Positions 45,858 to 55,526 of a DNA stretch of 64,000 bases are shown here, one piece after another (within the stretch, counting starts at the first letter, position 1; each line of letters opens with the position of its first letter). Where the stretch lies: the NCBI RefSeq assembly GCF_046298265.1, contig NZ_JBKAHK010000001.1, forward strand, positions 1 through 64,000. The letters are read 5' to 3'. This DNA comes from Gillisia xinjiangensis. GTDB taxonomy: Bacteria > Bacteroidota > Bacteroidia > Flavobacteriales > Flavobacteriaceae. The notes under the pieces are model-generated. The model saw only the letters and a program-made list of their open reading frames with translations. It ran no database searches and was not told the origin of the DNA. Made by a program: the position numbers and the translations under genes.

Positions 45858-46307
45858 CTAACTCAACTTCTTCTTTACTATCATCGAAATCGTCTTCCCA
45901 TCTGCCTTACCTGTAAGTTCTGTGGAAGCGATGCCCATTACTTTACCCATATCCTTCATCCCCTCTGCACCAGTTCTTGCAATAATATCTTCAACTTTTG
46001 CTTCAACTTCAGCTTCACTAAGTTGTTCCGGCAGGAACAAACTTATTACAGCGGCCTGGTCAATTTCCGGTTGAGCAAGATCTTCTCTTCCCTGTTCTTT
46101 ATAAATAACGGCGCTGTCTCTTCGCTGTTTTACCAGTTTCTGCAGCAATTTTAACTCTTCTTCCTCTGCCAAACCTTCCTTGGAAGCACTTTTTGTTTGA
46201 GCCAGTAAAAGCTCGCTTTTAATAGCACGTAATGCCTCCAGCTTTAAGGTATCTTTCGCACGCATAGCAGATTTCATCTCGGTCATTACTCGCTCCTGTA
46301 AACTCAT
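45858..46307 (-). CDS. yqeY: GatB/YqeY domain protein
   Basis: This 149-residue all-helical protein is of the YqeY family, which resembles the tail domain of the GatB amidotransferase subunit and may bind tRNA; its cellular job is not firmly known. Motifs are MKSAMRAKDTLKLEALRAIKS, KLLQKLVKQRRDSAVIYKEQGR, ISLFLPEQLSE and DMGKVMGIASTELTGKADGK. It follows ftsZ on the same strand after about 105 bp, with a terminator-like hairpin between, so it may be partly separate from the division operon. A simple-sequence AGAATAGAGAATA tract follows the gene. Confidence 0.9.
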   Translation of the reverse strand: MSLQERVMTEMKSAMRAKDTLKLEALRAIKSELLLAQTKSASKEGLAEEEELKLLQKLVKQRRDSAVIYKEQGREDLAQPEIDQAAVISLFLPEQLSEAEVEAKVEDIIARTGAEGMKDMGKVMGIASTELTGKADGKTISMIVKKKLS

Positions 46308-46342
46308 AAGTCTTCTATTAATAAGGACTGCGAAGATAAAAA

Positions 46343-46378
46343 TAAAACCCGAAATCCTTCAAAGAATTTCAGGTTTTA
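46343..46378 (-). terminator. Probable terminator of the division cluster after ftsZ
   Basis: TAAAACC-GAAAT and ATTTC-GGTTTTA arms with one mismatch are followed on the minus strand by TTTTATTTTT. It lies 34 bp beyond the ftsZ stop. Confidence 0.6.
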
Positions 46379-46412
46379 TACCAAAAGGGAACCAGGGGGG
46401 TAGAAAATAAAT

Positions 46413-48389
46413 TTAATCTACATTATCGTGAAGAAATGAATTATTGCTTCTAAATTTTAATTCGTCGTTATCTCCATTGCCCAAAGTAGTTCTGGACAGT
46501 TTTTCGTCTCCATGCCTGGAGTTTTCCAATTCTATTCCGGCTCGTTTATAGGCTGGTTGTTTTTCAATTTCATCCAGTTGCGCTGCATTGCTTCTAAATT
46601 TATAATTGAAATCTTTCATTTTTTTCCTTCTTTCTGCTGCTCTTTCTATTAAGCTTTCAGAAATTGGGTTGTCAAATGGGTCTCCACCCTGCTCTTTTGA
46701 AGGTTCCCCTTGAGTTTCAGGCGCAAGGGTTTTCTTTTCAAAAACAATATCCTCTTCTTCTTCAGCTTTCTTCGGTGCAGGTTTGGATTTTTTAAGCATT
46801 TGCTCCACTTCCATGTAATCATCTAAACTATATCGCTTAATGCCAGTAGAAGAATTTTCGGTAACTGGAATAATTTCAATAGGCTCATTGACTTCCATCT
46901 CCCTTGCAGTATCATTTAAATCATGAACCACTTTTTTACTCTGTGGCTGCTGAATTTTCTGAACCGGTTTCTGATTCTTCTGCTGATCCTGTGACGGGGT
47001 TTTCATTTCCTCTTTTTTACTTATCGGAAAATCAAAAGTGAACATAAATTGATCTTCGCTTTCTTCGGAATTTTCTTCAGAAGTCGAAGCTTCCTTATCC
47101 TGTACTCCTTCCGAAGTATCTGTAATTAGAAAATCATCTTCTGCTCCGTATTTCACATCCTCGTAGACCACGTCCATATTGCGGGCGCTGGGAGGAGTGC
47201 TTAAATCCTCTTTTACAGCCTGTACCTCATTTTCATCCTCTTCCTCCAGCGAATGGACTATTTTAGCTTTTGGAGCCGGTTGTTTTATTTCTTTTGAAGA
47301 ACCTGCATTGGGATTGTATTTTTGACCAAAATTATGCTCTGCCCGTTGCTCATCTTCCAGGGTATGGATGATCTTTTTGGTTTCGGTATTTACTATCTCA
47401 TTCTGTGTCTCCACATTAAATCCCGTAGCGATAATAGTTACCGCGATAGAATCTTCCAAACTTTCGTCTTCCCCAACCCCCATAATGATGTTTGCACTAT
47501 GACCGGCTTCCTGCTGAATATGGTCGTTGATTTCACCTATTTCGTCAATTGTGATCTCTTCTCCTCCTGAAACGATTAGCAGTAATACGTTCTTGGCGCC
47601 TTGGATCTTATTATCGTTCAATAAAGGGGAATCCAGTGCTTTGGAAATAGCATCGCTCGCACGGCTGGCACCTGAAGCGGTTGCAGATCCCATAATGGCG
47701 GTTCCGCTATTGCTCAATACGGTTTTAGCATCCCGTAAATCGATGTTTTGCGTATAGTGATGCGTTATAACCTCCGCAATTCCGCGCGAAGCGGTTGCCA
47801 AAACCTCATCGGCCTTGGAAAAACCTGCCTTAAAACCGAGGTTCCCGTAGACTTCCCTAAGTTTATTGTTGTTGATCACAATAAGGGAATCTACCTGCGC
47901 CCGAAGTTTTTCAACCCCAATTTGCGCCTGCTCATTCCTCATTTTACCCTCAAACTGAAAAGGAATGGTAACAATCCCTACCGTGAGAATATCCATTTCC
48001 CTTGCCTGTTTGGCAATGATTGGTGCAGCTCCAGTTCCGGTACCACCTCCCATTCCGGCCGTAATAAATACCATTTTGGTATTGGTATCCAGCATTCGTT
48101 TGATCTCGTCAAAACTTTCAATTGCTGCCTGCTCCCCAACATCGGGGTTGGCTCCTGCTCCTAATCCTTCAGTAAGGCTTACACCCAGCTGAATTTTGTT
48201 AGGAACCATACTGTTGTCCAAGGCCTGGGCATCGGTGTTGCAAATAACGAAATCTACCCCTTTAATTCCTTGCTGGAACATGTGGTTAATTGCGTTGCTT
48301 CCGCCACCGCCTACGCCAATGACCTTAATTACGTTCGATTGGTTTTTCGGTAAATCGAATGCGATGTTTTCGAATTCTGTACTGCTCAT
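46413..48389 (-). CDS. ftsZ: Cell division GTPase FtsZ with long C-terminal linker and tail
   Basis: This tubulin homologue forms the cytokinetic Z-ring. The GTPase core (about 1-325) has VIGVGGGGSNAINHM, the tubulin signature GGGTGTGAAP and the T7 loop NDHIQQEAG region. The 658-residue length far exceeds the E. coli 383, because an acidic, Glu/Lys/Gln/Pro-rich, probably disordered linker covers about 340-600. A peptide QPAYKRAGIEL near 611, like the FtsA/ZipA-binding tail of other FtsZ, is then followed by about 40 more residues ending SNNSFLHDNVD. It is the last gene of the division cluster, 36 bp after ftsA. Confidence 0.96.
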   Translation of the reverse strand: MSSTEFENIAFDLPKNQSNVIKVIGVGGGGSNAINHMFQQGIKGVDFVICNTDAQALDNSMVPNKIQLGVSLTEGLGAGANPDVGEQAAIESFDEIKRMLDTNTKMVFITAGMGGGTGTGAAPIIAKQAREMDILTVGIVTIPFQFEGKMRNEQAQIGVEKLRAQVDSLIVINNNKLREVYGNLGFKAGFSKADEVLATASRGIAEVITHHYTQNIDLRDAKTVLSNSGTAIMGSATASGASRASDAISKALDSPLLNDNKIQGAKNVLLLIVSGGEEITIDEIGEINDHIQQEAGHSANIIMGVGEDESLEDSIAVTIIATGFNVETQNEIVNTETKKIIHTLEDEQRAEHNFGQKYNPNAGSSKEIKQPAPKAKIVHSLEEEDENEVQAVKEDLSTPPSARNMDVVYEDVKYGAEDDFLITDTSEGVQDKEASTSEENSEESEDQFMFTFDFPISKKEEMKTPSQDQQKNQKPVQKIQQPQSKKVVHDLNDTAREMEVNEPIEIIPVTENSSTGIKRYSLDDYMEVEQMLKKSKPAPKKAEEEEDIVFEKKTLAPETQGEPSKEQGGDPFDNPISESLIERAAERRKKMKDFNYKFRSNAAQLDEIEKQPAYKRAGIELENSRHGDEKLSRTTLGNGDNDELKFRSNNSFLHDNVD

Positions 48390-48425
48390 AAATCCTGATT
48401 TACTGGTTCTATATTTCTTGCTCTC

Positions 48426-49772
48426 TTATTCTGCATTGTCTAAAAAATCTTTAAACTTCTCTGCCCATTTATCAAAAATGCTCTTTCTAAAGGGCTTCTG
48501 TTTTTTCTCGTCACTGTTTTGATCTCCTTCCTCCATCTCCTCCATTTGAGGATCAATTTCCGATGATTTGTCAGGCTCTTTAAATTTCACCTGTTCCTGA
48601 AACTGTGACTTTTTATGTTCCAGGCTGTTCAGCACCAAACCTACGGCTGTCGCATATAGCGGGCTCGTGGTTTCTGTATCACTGTTCCCGGCTAAATGCT
48701 CGTTTGGATATCCTATCCTGGTATCCATTCCCGTAATATATTCTGCCAGTTGCTTTAAATGCTTCAGCTGTGCACCCCCACCGGTGATCACCATTCCGGC
48801 TATCAACTTTTTCTTTTGCTCTTCGTGTCCGTAATTCTTGATCTCGAGAAACACCTGCTCTATGATCTCCACCACGCGTGCATGAATCACCTTTGAAAGG
48901 TTTTTAAGGGTGATCTCCTTAGGCTCTCTTCCTCTTAATCCAGGAATAGAAACGATCTCATTTTCCTTATTTTCCCCAGGCCAGGCCGATCCGAATTTTA
49001 TTTTCAGCAATTCTGCCTGCTTTTCAATGATGGAACATCCTTCCTTGATATCTTCTGTGATCACATTTCCCCCAAAGGGAATTACCGCTGTATGGCGAAT
49101 GATCCCATCTTTAAAAATGGCAAGATCTGTTGTTCCGCCTCCTATATCGATCAGGGCTACACCGGCTTCCTTTTCTTCCTGACTTAAAACCGCATTTGCT
49201 GAAGCTAAAGGCTCCAGGGTCACTGCAGAAAGTTCCAAACCTGCACTTTTTACACAACGGCCAATATTCCTTATCGAGGAAACCTGCCCAACTACAACGT
49301 GAAAATTGGCTTCCAGTCTCCCGCCATACATTCCTATGGGTTCCTTTATTTCTGCCTGTCCATCCACTTTAAATTCCTGTGGCAACACGTGTATAATTTC
49401 CTCTCCCGGAAGCATAACCAGTTTATGAACCTGGTTGCAAAGGGTGTGAATATCATCTGCATCTATCACCTCATCCGGATTTGGCCTGGTGATATAATCG
49501 CTGTGCTGCAAGCTCCGTATATGCTGCCCCGCTATCCCAACTACAACATCTTTTATTTTTAAACCAGAATCAGATTCTGCTTCCTGTATTGCGAGTTGTA
49601 TAGATTGTATTGTTTGGGTAATGTTGTTCACCACCCCGCGGTGCACTCCCATACTTTTGGATTTTCCAATCCCAATGATCTCTACCTTTCCATATTCGTT
49701 CTTACGACCAATCATGGCCACTATCTTTGTGGTTCCTATATCCAGCCCTACTGCAATGTCGTTCTCTTCCAT
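48426..49772 (-). CDS. ftsA: Cell division protein FtsA
   Basis: This 448-residue actin-like ATPase anchors FtsZ filaments to the membrane. GLDIGTTKIVAMIG near the N-terminus is phosphate-1, LIDIGGGTTDLAIF near 208 is phosphate-2, and VITGGGAQLKHL is the adenosine motif. The inserted 1C domain lies about 85-165. The C-terminus ends in a short amphipathic segment (KSIFDKWAEKFKDFLDNAE) that should serve as the membrane tether, preceded by a charged linker. It lies 3 bp after ftsQ. Confidence 0.95.
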   Translation of the reverse strand: MEENDIAVGLDIGTTKIVAMIGRKNEYGKVEIIGIGKSKSMGVHRGVVNNITQTIQSIQLAIQEAESDSGLKIKDVVVGIAGQHIRSLQHSDYITRPNPDEVIDADDIHTLCNQVHKLVMLPGEEIIHVLPQEFKVDGQAEIKEPIGMYGGRLEANFHVVVGQVSSIRNIGRCVKSAGLELSAVTLEPLASANAVLSQEEKEAGVALIDIGGGTTDLAIFKDGIIRHTAVIPFGGNVITEDIKEGCSIIEKQAELLKIKFGSAWPGENKENEIVSIPGLRGREPKEITLKNLSKVIHARVVEIIEQVFLEIKNYGHEEQKKKLIAGMVITGGGAQLKHLKQLAEYITGMDTRIGYPNEHLAGNSDTETTSPLYATAVGLVLNSLEHKKSQFQEQVKFKEPDKSSEIDPQMEEMEEGDQNSDEKKQKPFRKSIFDKWAEKFKDFLDNAE

Positions 49773-49775
49773 ACC

Positions 49776-50492
49776 TTATTTTTTAGTGCAAACAACCTGA
49801 TTTCCAAATTGTAGATCCACCATTTTGTAAGTACTTAATATTTCGTCTTTATGTGCTTTTTTATAAAAAGCTTTAAAATTGTTGAATTTATTTTCTATCC
49901 GTTCAATTTTTCCAAAAAAGAGGTCAAAATCCATTTTTCTAACCTCCAATTGATAAATACCGCCAGCCAACCTGCTAATTGCGGTGACGTTTTCCGTCAA
50001 AAACTCATCGGAACTTATATATTTTATCAATGGATACACCTCATTAAAATCGCTTTCAGAAACCCCCTTTAATACGGGAACCCTCGCTGAATAGTTTGGT
50101 GAAAGCGGCATTTTCTCACCAAGCCTGTCTATGTAAAAGGCTGGTTTACCGAGAACTCTGCCAATTGGTCGCCGCTGACTGATCCTTGTTTTTAAAGTCC
50201 CATTCAGGGTTATATACACCTCGGCATTTTCAATCATCGCGTGATTATTCAATATGGCTTCTACTCTATTCAAATCTAAAGTTTCTTTACCTACATTTTC
50301 AACAGCTAATTCATTTTGTATTAACAATTTATTAACCGCCTCCTCAGTAAGATACAGGTTCTCGGTTTGGGTAAATTGAACCTCCAAATGGGACAATTCC
50401 CTAATTTCATTTCGCTTTTCCGCAAACCCAAATAGGAACACAACAAGCCCTATTACGATTATTGCCTTTATGTAGTTATACTTAATTTTCAT
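49776..50492 (-). CDS. ftsQ: Cell division protein FtsQ
   Basis: This 238-residue bitopic protein has a short cytoplasmic N-terminus, one membrane helix (about 8-24, YIKAIIVIGLVVFLFGFA), and a periplasmic POTRA plus beta-domain (EVQFTQTENLYLTEEAVNKLL, NHAMIENAEVYITLNGTLKTRI, RLGEKMPLSPNYSARVPVL). It links the early Z-ring to the FtsL/FtsI synthesis complex. The start overlaps the murC 3' end by 11 bp. Confidence 0.88.
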   Translation of the reverse strand: MKIKYNYIKAIIVIGLVVFLFGFAEKRNEIRELSHLEVQFTQTENLYLTEEAVNKLLIQNELAVENVGKETLDLNRVEAILNNHAMIENAEVYITLNGTLKTRISQRRPIGRVLGKPAFYIDRLGEKMPLSPNYSARVPVLKGVSESDFNEVYPLIKYISSDEFLTENVTAISRLAGGIYQLEVRKMDFDLFFGKIERIENKFNNFKAFYKKAHKDEILSTYKMVDLQFGNQVVCTKK

Positions 50493-51837
50493 CCTTCAGC
50501 ATTTTTTCCACTTCCAGCACCATTTCTCCAATATCCCCTGCACCCATCATCACAACGATCTCGCAACCGGCATTTTTTATTTCTTCGGAAAGCTGATCCC
50601 TGTTAACCAGTTTCTTGTCTTGATTTTTTATTTTACCCAATAACCATTCTGAAGTGATTCCTTCAACAGGAATTTCCCTGGCAGGATAAATGTCCAGCAA
50701 CCTGATTTTATTGAATTTACTGAGACTTTCAGCAAAATCATCGGCAAAATCCCGTGTACGGCTATACAGATGTGGCTGAAAAATTGTCATAACTTTTTTC
50801 CCCGGATGCATTTCCCTAACGGCCTGGTGTACTGCGGAAATCTCGGTGGGATGGTGTGCATAATCATCGATTAAAACCAACTTATCTGTTTTGATTCGGT
50901 AGGAAAACCGCCGTTTTACCCCTTTGAAACTATATAAAGCCCCAGCGAGTTCACCGGTTGGGGAACCATAGTGAATAGCCATCGCAAGGGCTGTTATAGC
51001 ATTCTGCAAATTATGTTTGCCGGGTAGATTGCATTGTAAATCTCTTAGTATAGACGTTGGAGTTTTTAAATCGAAATGATAGGCTCCGTCCTTTATTTTT
51101 ATATTGATAGCGGTATAATCTGAATCATCATTGATACCAAGCGTAATGCCCGGAAGTTCCAATTCGCTTTGCAGGAATAAGGTGCCATTTTCCTGAACCA
51201 ATGCAGCAAAATCCTTAAAGGATTTGGTCAATTCTTCTGCAGTGCCGTAAATATCCAAATGATCTGCATCCATGGATGTTATCGCGGCTATATTTGGCGA
51301 TAAATTCAAAAAAGAGCGGTCAAATTCATCAGCCTCAACCACCATGACCTCATTTCCATTCAGAATGAGATTGCTTTGAATATCTTCACTTATACCTCCC
51401 AGAAAGGCGGTTACCTTAGCACCGGTTTCCTTCAGCAAATGACCTAAAATAGCAGTAGTTGTAGTTTTTCCATGAGTTCCGGCCACCGCAAGAGTAAAAA
51501 TCCCTTTGGTGATCATCCCAAGTACAACTGCCCGTTTTTGTATCTCAAAGCTATTTTCAAGAAAATACCGATTCTGTTTGTGATCTTTAGGAATGGCCGG
51601 AGTATAAACAATAAGCGTACTTTCCTTGGCCATAAATTCCTTCGGAATTTCTTTTACTTCATCCACATAGTTCACCTTAACCCCTTCCGCTTCCAGACTT
51701 CTGGTAAGGGGAGACGGAGCTTTATCGTATCCGGCCACATTCCTGCCATTGGCATTGAAATATCGCGCCAGGGCACTCATTCCTATTCCGCCGATGCCGA
51801 TAAAATAAAGGTTTTGTATGTGGTTTAAATCTTGCAA
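50482..51837 (-). CDS. murC: UDP-N-acetylmuramate-L-alanine ligase MurC
   Basis: This 451-residue cytoplasmic Mur ligase adds L-alanine to UDP-MurNAc. It has the UDP-binding GIGGIGMSALAR, the ATP loop AGTHGKTTTTAI, the middle domain ANIAAITSMDADHLDIY and the C-terminal DDYAHHPTEI. The start is a TTG at 51837 (MQDLNHIQNLYFIG); there is no in-frame ATG before the first glycine motif. The gene follows murG after 11 bp. Confidence 0.95.
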   Translation of the reverse strand: MQDLNHIQNLYFIGIGGIGMSALARYFNANGRNVAGYDKAPSPLTRSLEAEGVKVNYVDEVKEIPKEFMAKESTLIVYTPAIPKDHKQNRYFLENSFEIQKRAVVLGMITKGIFTLAVAGTHGKTTTTAILGHLLKETGAKVTAFLGGISEDIQSNLILNGNEVMVVEADEFDRSFLNLSPNIAAITSMDADHLDIYGTAEELTKSFKDFAALVQENGTLFLQSELELPGITLGINDDSDYTAINIKIKDGAYHFDLKTPTSILRDLQCNLPGKHNLQNAITALAMAIHYGSPTGELAGALYSFKGVKRRFSYRIKTDKLVLIDDYAHHPTEISAVHQAVREMHPGKKVMTIFQPHLYSRTRDFADDFAESLSKFNKIRLLDIYPAREIPVEGITSEWLLGKIKNQDKKLVNRDQLSEEIKNAGCEIVVMMGAGDIGEMVLEVEKMLKDEN

Positions 51838-51848
51838 ATTTTTATAAT

Positions 51849-52943
51849 TTATTGTTTTATCAATTTTTCAACTTCATCTACAATTGCTGAAGTTGCATTT
51901 GGCAAAGCCAGTTTTTTTATATTTTCTGACAATTCCTGCTGCAGGTTTTCCGATTCCAACAAGGAAAGGATGGTGTCTTTAAATTTTTCAACAAGTTCCT
52001 CTTCCTTTAAAACCACCGCGGCTTTTTTATGCGCAACGGCCATCGCATTTTTTGTTTGATGATCTTCAGCTACATTCGGCGATGGAATAAAAAGCACAGG
52101 TTTCCCAACTATGCAAAGTTCTGAAACACTGCCGGCCCCGGCTCTGGAAATAATAACATCTGTCGCGGCATAGGCCAAATCCATTCTGTTTAAAAAAGCA
52201 TGAGTTTGAACCAGATCATTTTCAAATTTTTTATATTCCTCGTAATAAAGAGAACCGGTTTGCCATATTAACTGCACATTCTTCTCTTTAAATAAAGGTT
52301 GAAAAGCCTCTATTAATTGGTTCACCCTTCTGGCTCCAAGACTTCCGCCTAACACCAGTATTGTTTTCTTATTTTCCTTCAGCTTAAAAAAGCTTTGTGC
52401 TACATTCCTTTTTTCAGAAATTCCAAGAATATCCTGCCGTACCGGATTTCCTGTTTTTTTGATCTTTCCGGCAGGAAAAAACCGCTCCAAATTGTCGTAA
52501 GCAGTGCAAATAACAGTTGCGTGTTTTCCCAACAACCTGTTTGTGATGCCCGGTAGAGAATTTTGCTCCTGAATAAGTGTAGGAATATTTTTGGAATTTG
52601 CAACTTTCAGTAAAGGACCACTTGCAAATCCACCAGTTCCTATCACAACATCGGGATTAAAATTCTTAAGTATTTCATTGGATTTCCATAGGCTGCTTGC
52701 CAGCTTTAATGGAAAACTCAGATTTTTCATGCTTAACTTCCGTTCAATTCCTGTGATCCATAATCCTTCGATCCTATAACCCGCCTGTGGAACTTTTTCC
52801 ATTTCCATTCGGCCTTTTGCTCCCACAAAGAGAATTTCCGCACGTGGAAACCTTCGCACGAGCTCGTCGGCAATAGCGATGGCAGGATAGATATGGCCAC
52901 CTGTCCCGCCTCCTGAAATTATTATTTTCAAATGCCCCTTCAT
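51849..52943 (-). CDS. murG: Lipid II synthase (GlcNAc transferase) MurG
   Basis: This 364-residue GT-B glycosyltransferase adds GlcNAc to lipid I at the inner face of the membrane. Signatures are ISGGGTGGHIYPAIAIAD at the N-terminus, TGGFASGP, QEQNSLPGITNR, LGGSLGARRVNQ and SRAGAGSVSEL with the UDP-contacting loop. The ATG overlaps the ftsW stop (ATGA), so translation is coupled. Confidence 0.95.
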   Translation of the reverse strand: MKGHLKIIISGGGTGGHIYPAIAIADELVRRFPRAEILFVGAKGRMEMEKVPQAGYRIEGLWITGIERKLSMKNLSFPLKLASSLWKSNEILKNFNPDVVIGTGGFASGPLLKVANSKNIPTLIQEQNSLPGITNRLLGKHATVICTAYDNLERFFPAGKIKKTGNPVRQDILGISEKRNVAQSFFKLKENKKTILVLGGSLGARRVNQLIEAFQPLFKEKNVQLIWQTGSLYYEEYKKFENDLVQTHAFLNRMDLAYAATDVIISRAGAGSVSELCIVGKPVLFIPSPNVAEDHQTKNAMAVAHKKAAVVLKEEELVEKFKDTILSLLESENLQQELSENIKKLALPNATSAIVDEVEKLIKQ

Positions 52944-54142
52944 ATCGCTTCACTTAAAATATCCAGTGGATTTTCCTCTTCTTTTTCTTTTTCTTCTGAA
53001 AGTTTTTGCTCTTCTCTTTTTGAGCTTACACTCAACACAATTCCAAGGGCAAGGCAGGTCATCCAAATAGAAGTTCCACCGCTGCTTACCATTGGCAAAG
53101 TTTGTCCGGTAACCGGAAATAATTCTACAGCCACCGCCATATTTACCATCGCCTGAAAAACAATTGGTAACCCTACCCCCATCACCAGCAATTTTCCGAA
53201 GACACTATTGGCCTTTGTCGCCACAATCACAATTCTGAATAACAACAATAAGTATGCAGACATCACTCCAAAGCCGCCAATCAACCCCATTTCTTCCACG
53301 ATAATTGCGAAAATAAAATCTGAAGACGACTGAGGCAGGAAGTTGCGCTGAATACTTTTTCCAATTCCCGCTCCGGCGATACCTCCCCGCGCAATTGCGA
53401 TCTTGGCTTTCTCTATTTGATAATCGGCCTCTGTGTCTTCATCATTGGAAAAATTTTCGATTCTGCTGGTCCAGGTATCTACCCTGTTTGGCAGCAATCC
53501 GGGGAATGCTTTGGCTGTCAGCACAAAAATGCTAAGCAACAGCAACCCGGCTCCCACGATAACTCCTATGTATTTCAAGGGATAGCCTCCTAAAAACACC
53601 AAAGCGATCACCATTGTAAAAATGATGGCGGTTGTGGAAAAATTTGCCGGTAAGATCAATGCCAGCACCACAAAAACCGGCATCCACAAAGGCAGCAGGG
53701 TTTCGGTGAAAGTGACTGTTTTATCTTTTATCCTTGTTAAATACCTTGCCACATAGGTCATTAGCACTACCGATGCCAGAGTTGACGACTGAAAAGTGAC
53801 ACCCACCACCGGAATCTGTATCCAGCGGCTGGCATTGGAACCTTCTATAGTGGTTCCCTGGGCAATGGTATAAATAAGCAAAACAACTACTACCGGAAGC
53901 AGCAAAATAGACAAGCCCTTAAAATAATGATAAGGGATTTTATGTACGGCGAATAACAGGCAGAACCCCAGCAATAAATGGAAAAAATGAACTACCAGGT
54001 AATTGAAGGTGCTTCCATCTCCATATAAATAGGCAATATTACTACTTGAACTATACACCGGCAGAAATGAAAATATCGCCAACAATGCGGTGGTAGCCCA
54101 AATAACTTTATCTCCTTTTATATTTGCAAAGATGTTGTTCAT
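52940..54142 (-). CDS. ftsW: SEDS peptidoglycan polymerase FtsW
   Basis: This 400-residue polytopic membrane protein of the SEDS family polymerises lipid II glycans at the septum with FtsI. About ten hydrophobic segments are visible. Family motifs are SNASRWIQIPVVGVTFQSST, the long periplasmic loop after FPGLLPNRVDTW, the QIEKAKIAIARGGIAGAG segment, SDFIFAIIVEEMGLIG and the SSGGTS motif near the end. A Glu/Lys-rich cytoplasmic tail follows. It overlaps murG by 4 bp and lies 35 bp after murD. Confidence 0.93.
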   Translation of the reverse strand: MNNIFANIKGDKVIWATTALLAIFSFLPVYSSSSNIAYLYGDGSTFNYLVVHFFHLLLGFCLLFAVHKIPYHYFKGLSILLLPVVVVLLIYTIAQGTTIEGSNASRWIQIPVVGVTFQSSTLASVVLMTYVARYLTRIKDKTVTFTETLLPLWMPVFVVLALILPANFSTTAIIFTMVIALVFLGGYPLKYIGVIVGAGLLLLSIFVLTAKAFPGLLPNRVDTWTSRIENFSNDEDTEADYQIEKAKIAIARGGIAGAGIGKSIQRNFLPQSSSDFIFAIIVEEMGLIGGFGVMSAYLLLLFRIVIVATKANSVFGKLLVMGVGLPIVFQAMVNMAVAVELFPVTGQTLPMVSSGGTSIWMTCLALGIVLSVSSKREEQKLSEEKEKEEENPLDILSEAI

Positions 54143-54177
54143 TCGTATCCTTTAAACTGTTTTTTATATTATACTGA

Positions 54178-55521
54178 CTATAAATTTCTTACTGCATCTT
54201 TAAACTGTCGACCGCGGTCCTCGTAATTCTCAAAAAGATCAAAACTCGCACAAGCCGGGGATAATAATACCACATTTCCCTTTTCGCCTATTTTATATGC
54301 TATTTTGATTGCCTCTTCCATGGACTGCGTTTCAACCATAATATCAACACAATTCCCAAAGGCTTCAAAAATCCTGGAATTATCTACTCCAAGACAAATA
54401 ATTGCTTTCACCTTTTCATTTACCAGTGGCAATAATTCAGCATAATTATTTCCTTTGTCAACACCACCCACGATCCAAATAGTTTCAGATTCCATGCTCT
54501 CCAACGCGTAATAGGTTGCATTGATATTGGTTGCCTTAGAATCATTTATATAAAGCACATTGTTGATTTTAAGCACTTTTTCCAACCTGTGTTCCACAGC
54601 CTGAAAACCTTCCATGCTGGCACGGATAGTTTCTTTACGAATCCTTAATAAATTTGCTACTGTAGAAGCAGCCATCGCATTTTTGGTGTTGTGTTTCCCT
54701 TCAAGTGCTATTGATGATGTTGGCATAATAAATTGGGTGTTTAGGGTATTTATTTTAATATTATTATCTTCTAAATAAGCTCCTTTTTCCAGTTTCTTCT
54801 GAAGTGAAAAAGGCAATTTTTGAGCTCTTACTGAATGGGTCTTCATCCATTCTGAAATTATTGTATCGTCTGCATCGTAAATAAAAAAATCCTCTTCAGT
54901 CTGATTTTTTGTTATTCTGAATTTTGATGCTACATATTCATCAAGGTTGTAATTATACCTGTCCAGATGATCCGGGGTGATATTGGTTAAAACAGCGATA
55001 TGTGGTTTAAAATCCACGGTCCCGTCCAGCTGAAAACTGCTTAATTCCAGCACATAAAAGTCAAAGTTCTCTTCGGCCACCTGTTTGGCAAAACTATCTC
55101 CTACATTCCCGGCGATTCCCGCAGAGATCCCGGCATTTTTCAAGATGTGGTGTATCCATTTAGTGGTGGTGGTTTTCCCGTTGCTTCCTGTAATGGCAAT
55201 GATCTTTGCATCGGTATATTTCGAGGCAAATTCAATTTCTGAAACCACCGGAATACCCTTTGAGACCAGATTTTTTACTATGGGTGCAGCATCCGGAATT
55301 CCGGGGCTTTTCATAACGATATCCGCATCCAGAAGTTTAGACTCCGTATGTCCTCCTTCTTCCCACTCCACTTTTAACTCATCAAGGACAGCTTTGTATT
55401 TTTCCTTAATTTTTCCAAAATCCGACACAAACACCTCAAAACCTTCTTTTGAAGCCAAAATAGCCGTTCCCGCCCCGCTTTCGCCGGCTCCAAGAATTGC
55501 TATTTTTTGTTTGTGATTCAT
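54178..55521 (-). CDS. murD: UDP-MurNAc-L-alanine:D-glutamate ligase MurD
   Basis: The gene encodes a 447-residue Mur ligase that adds D-glutamate. Landmarks are IAILGAGESGAGTAIL, the ATP loop ITGSNGKTTTTKW, LTNITPDHLDRY, EHRLEKV, NDSKATNINATYYAL and VLLSPACASFD. The ATG at 55519-55521 (MNHKQKIAIL) is the start; the 45 extra upstream codons are translated simple-sequence intergenic DNA without similarity. Confidence 0.94.
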   Translation of the reverse strand: MNHKQKIAILGAGESGAGTAILASKEGFEVFVSDFGKIKEKYKAVLDELKVEWEEGGHTESKLLDADIVMKSPGIPDAAPIVKNLVSKGIPVVSEIEFASKYTDAKIIAITGSNGKTTTTKWIHHILKNAGISAGIAGNVGDSFAKQVAEENFDFYVLELSSFQLDGTVDFKPHIAVLTNITPDHLDRYNYNLDEYVASKFRITKNQTEEDFFIYDADDTIISEWMKTHSVRAQKLPFSLQKKLEKGAYLEDNNIKINTLNTQFIMPTSSIALEGKHNTKNAMAASTVANLLRIRKETIRASMEGFQAVEHRLEKVLKINNVLYINDSKATNINATYYALESMESETIWIVGGVDKGNNYAELLPLVNEKVKAIICLGVDNSRIFEAFGNCVDIMVETQSMEEAIKIAYKIGEKGNVVLLSPACASFDLFENYEDRGRQFKDAVRNL

Positions 55522-55526
55522 TTTAT

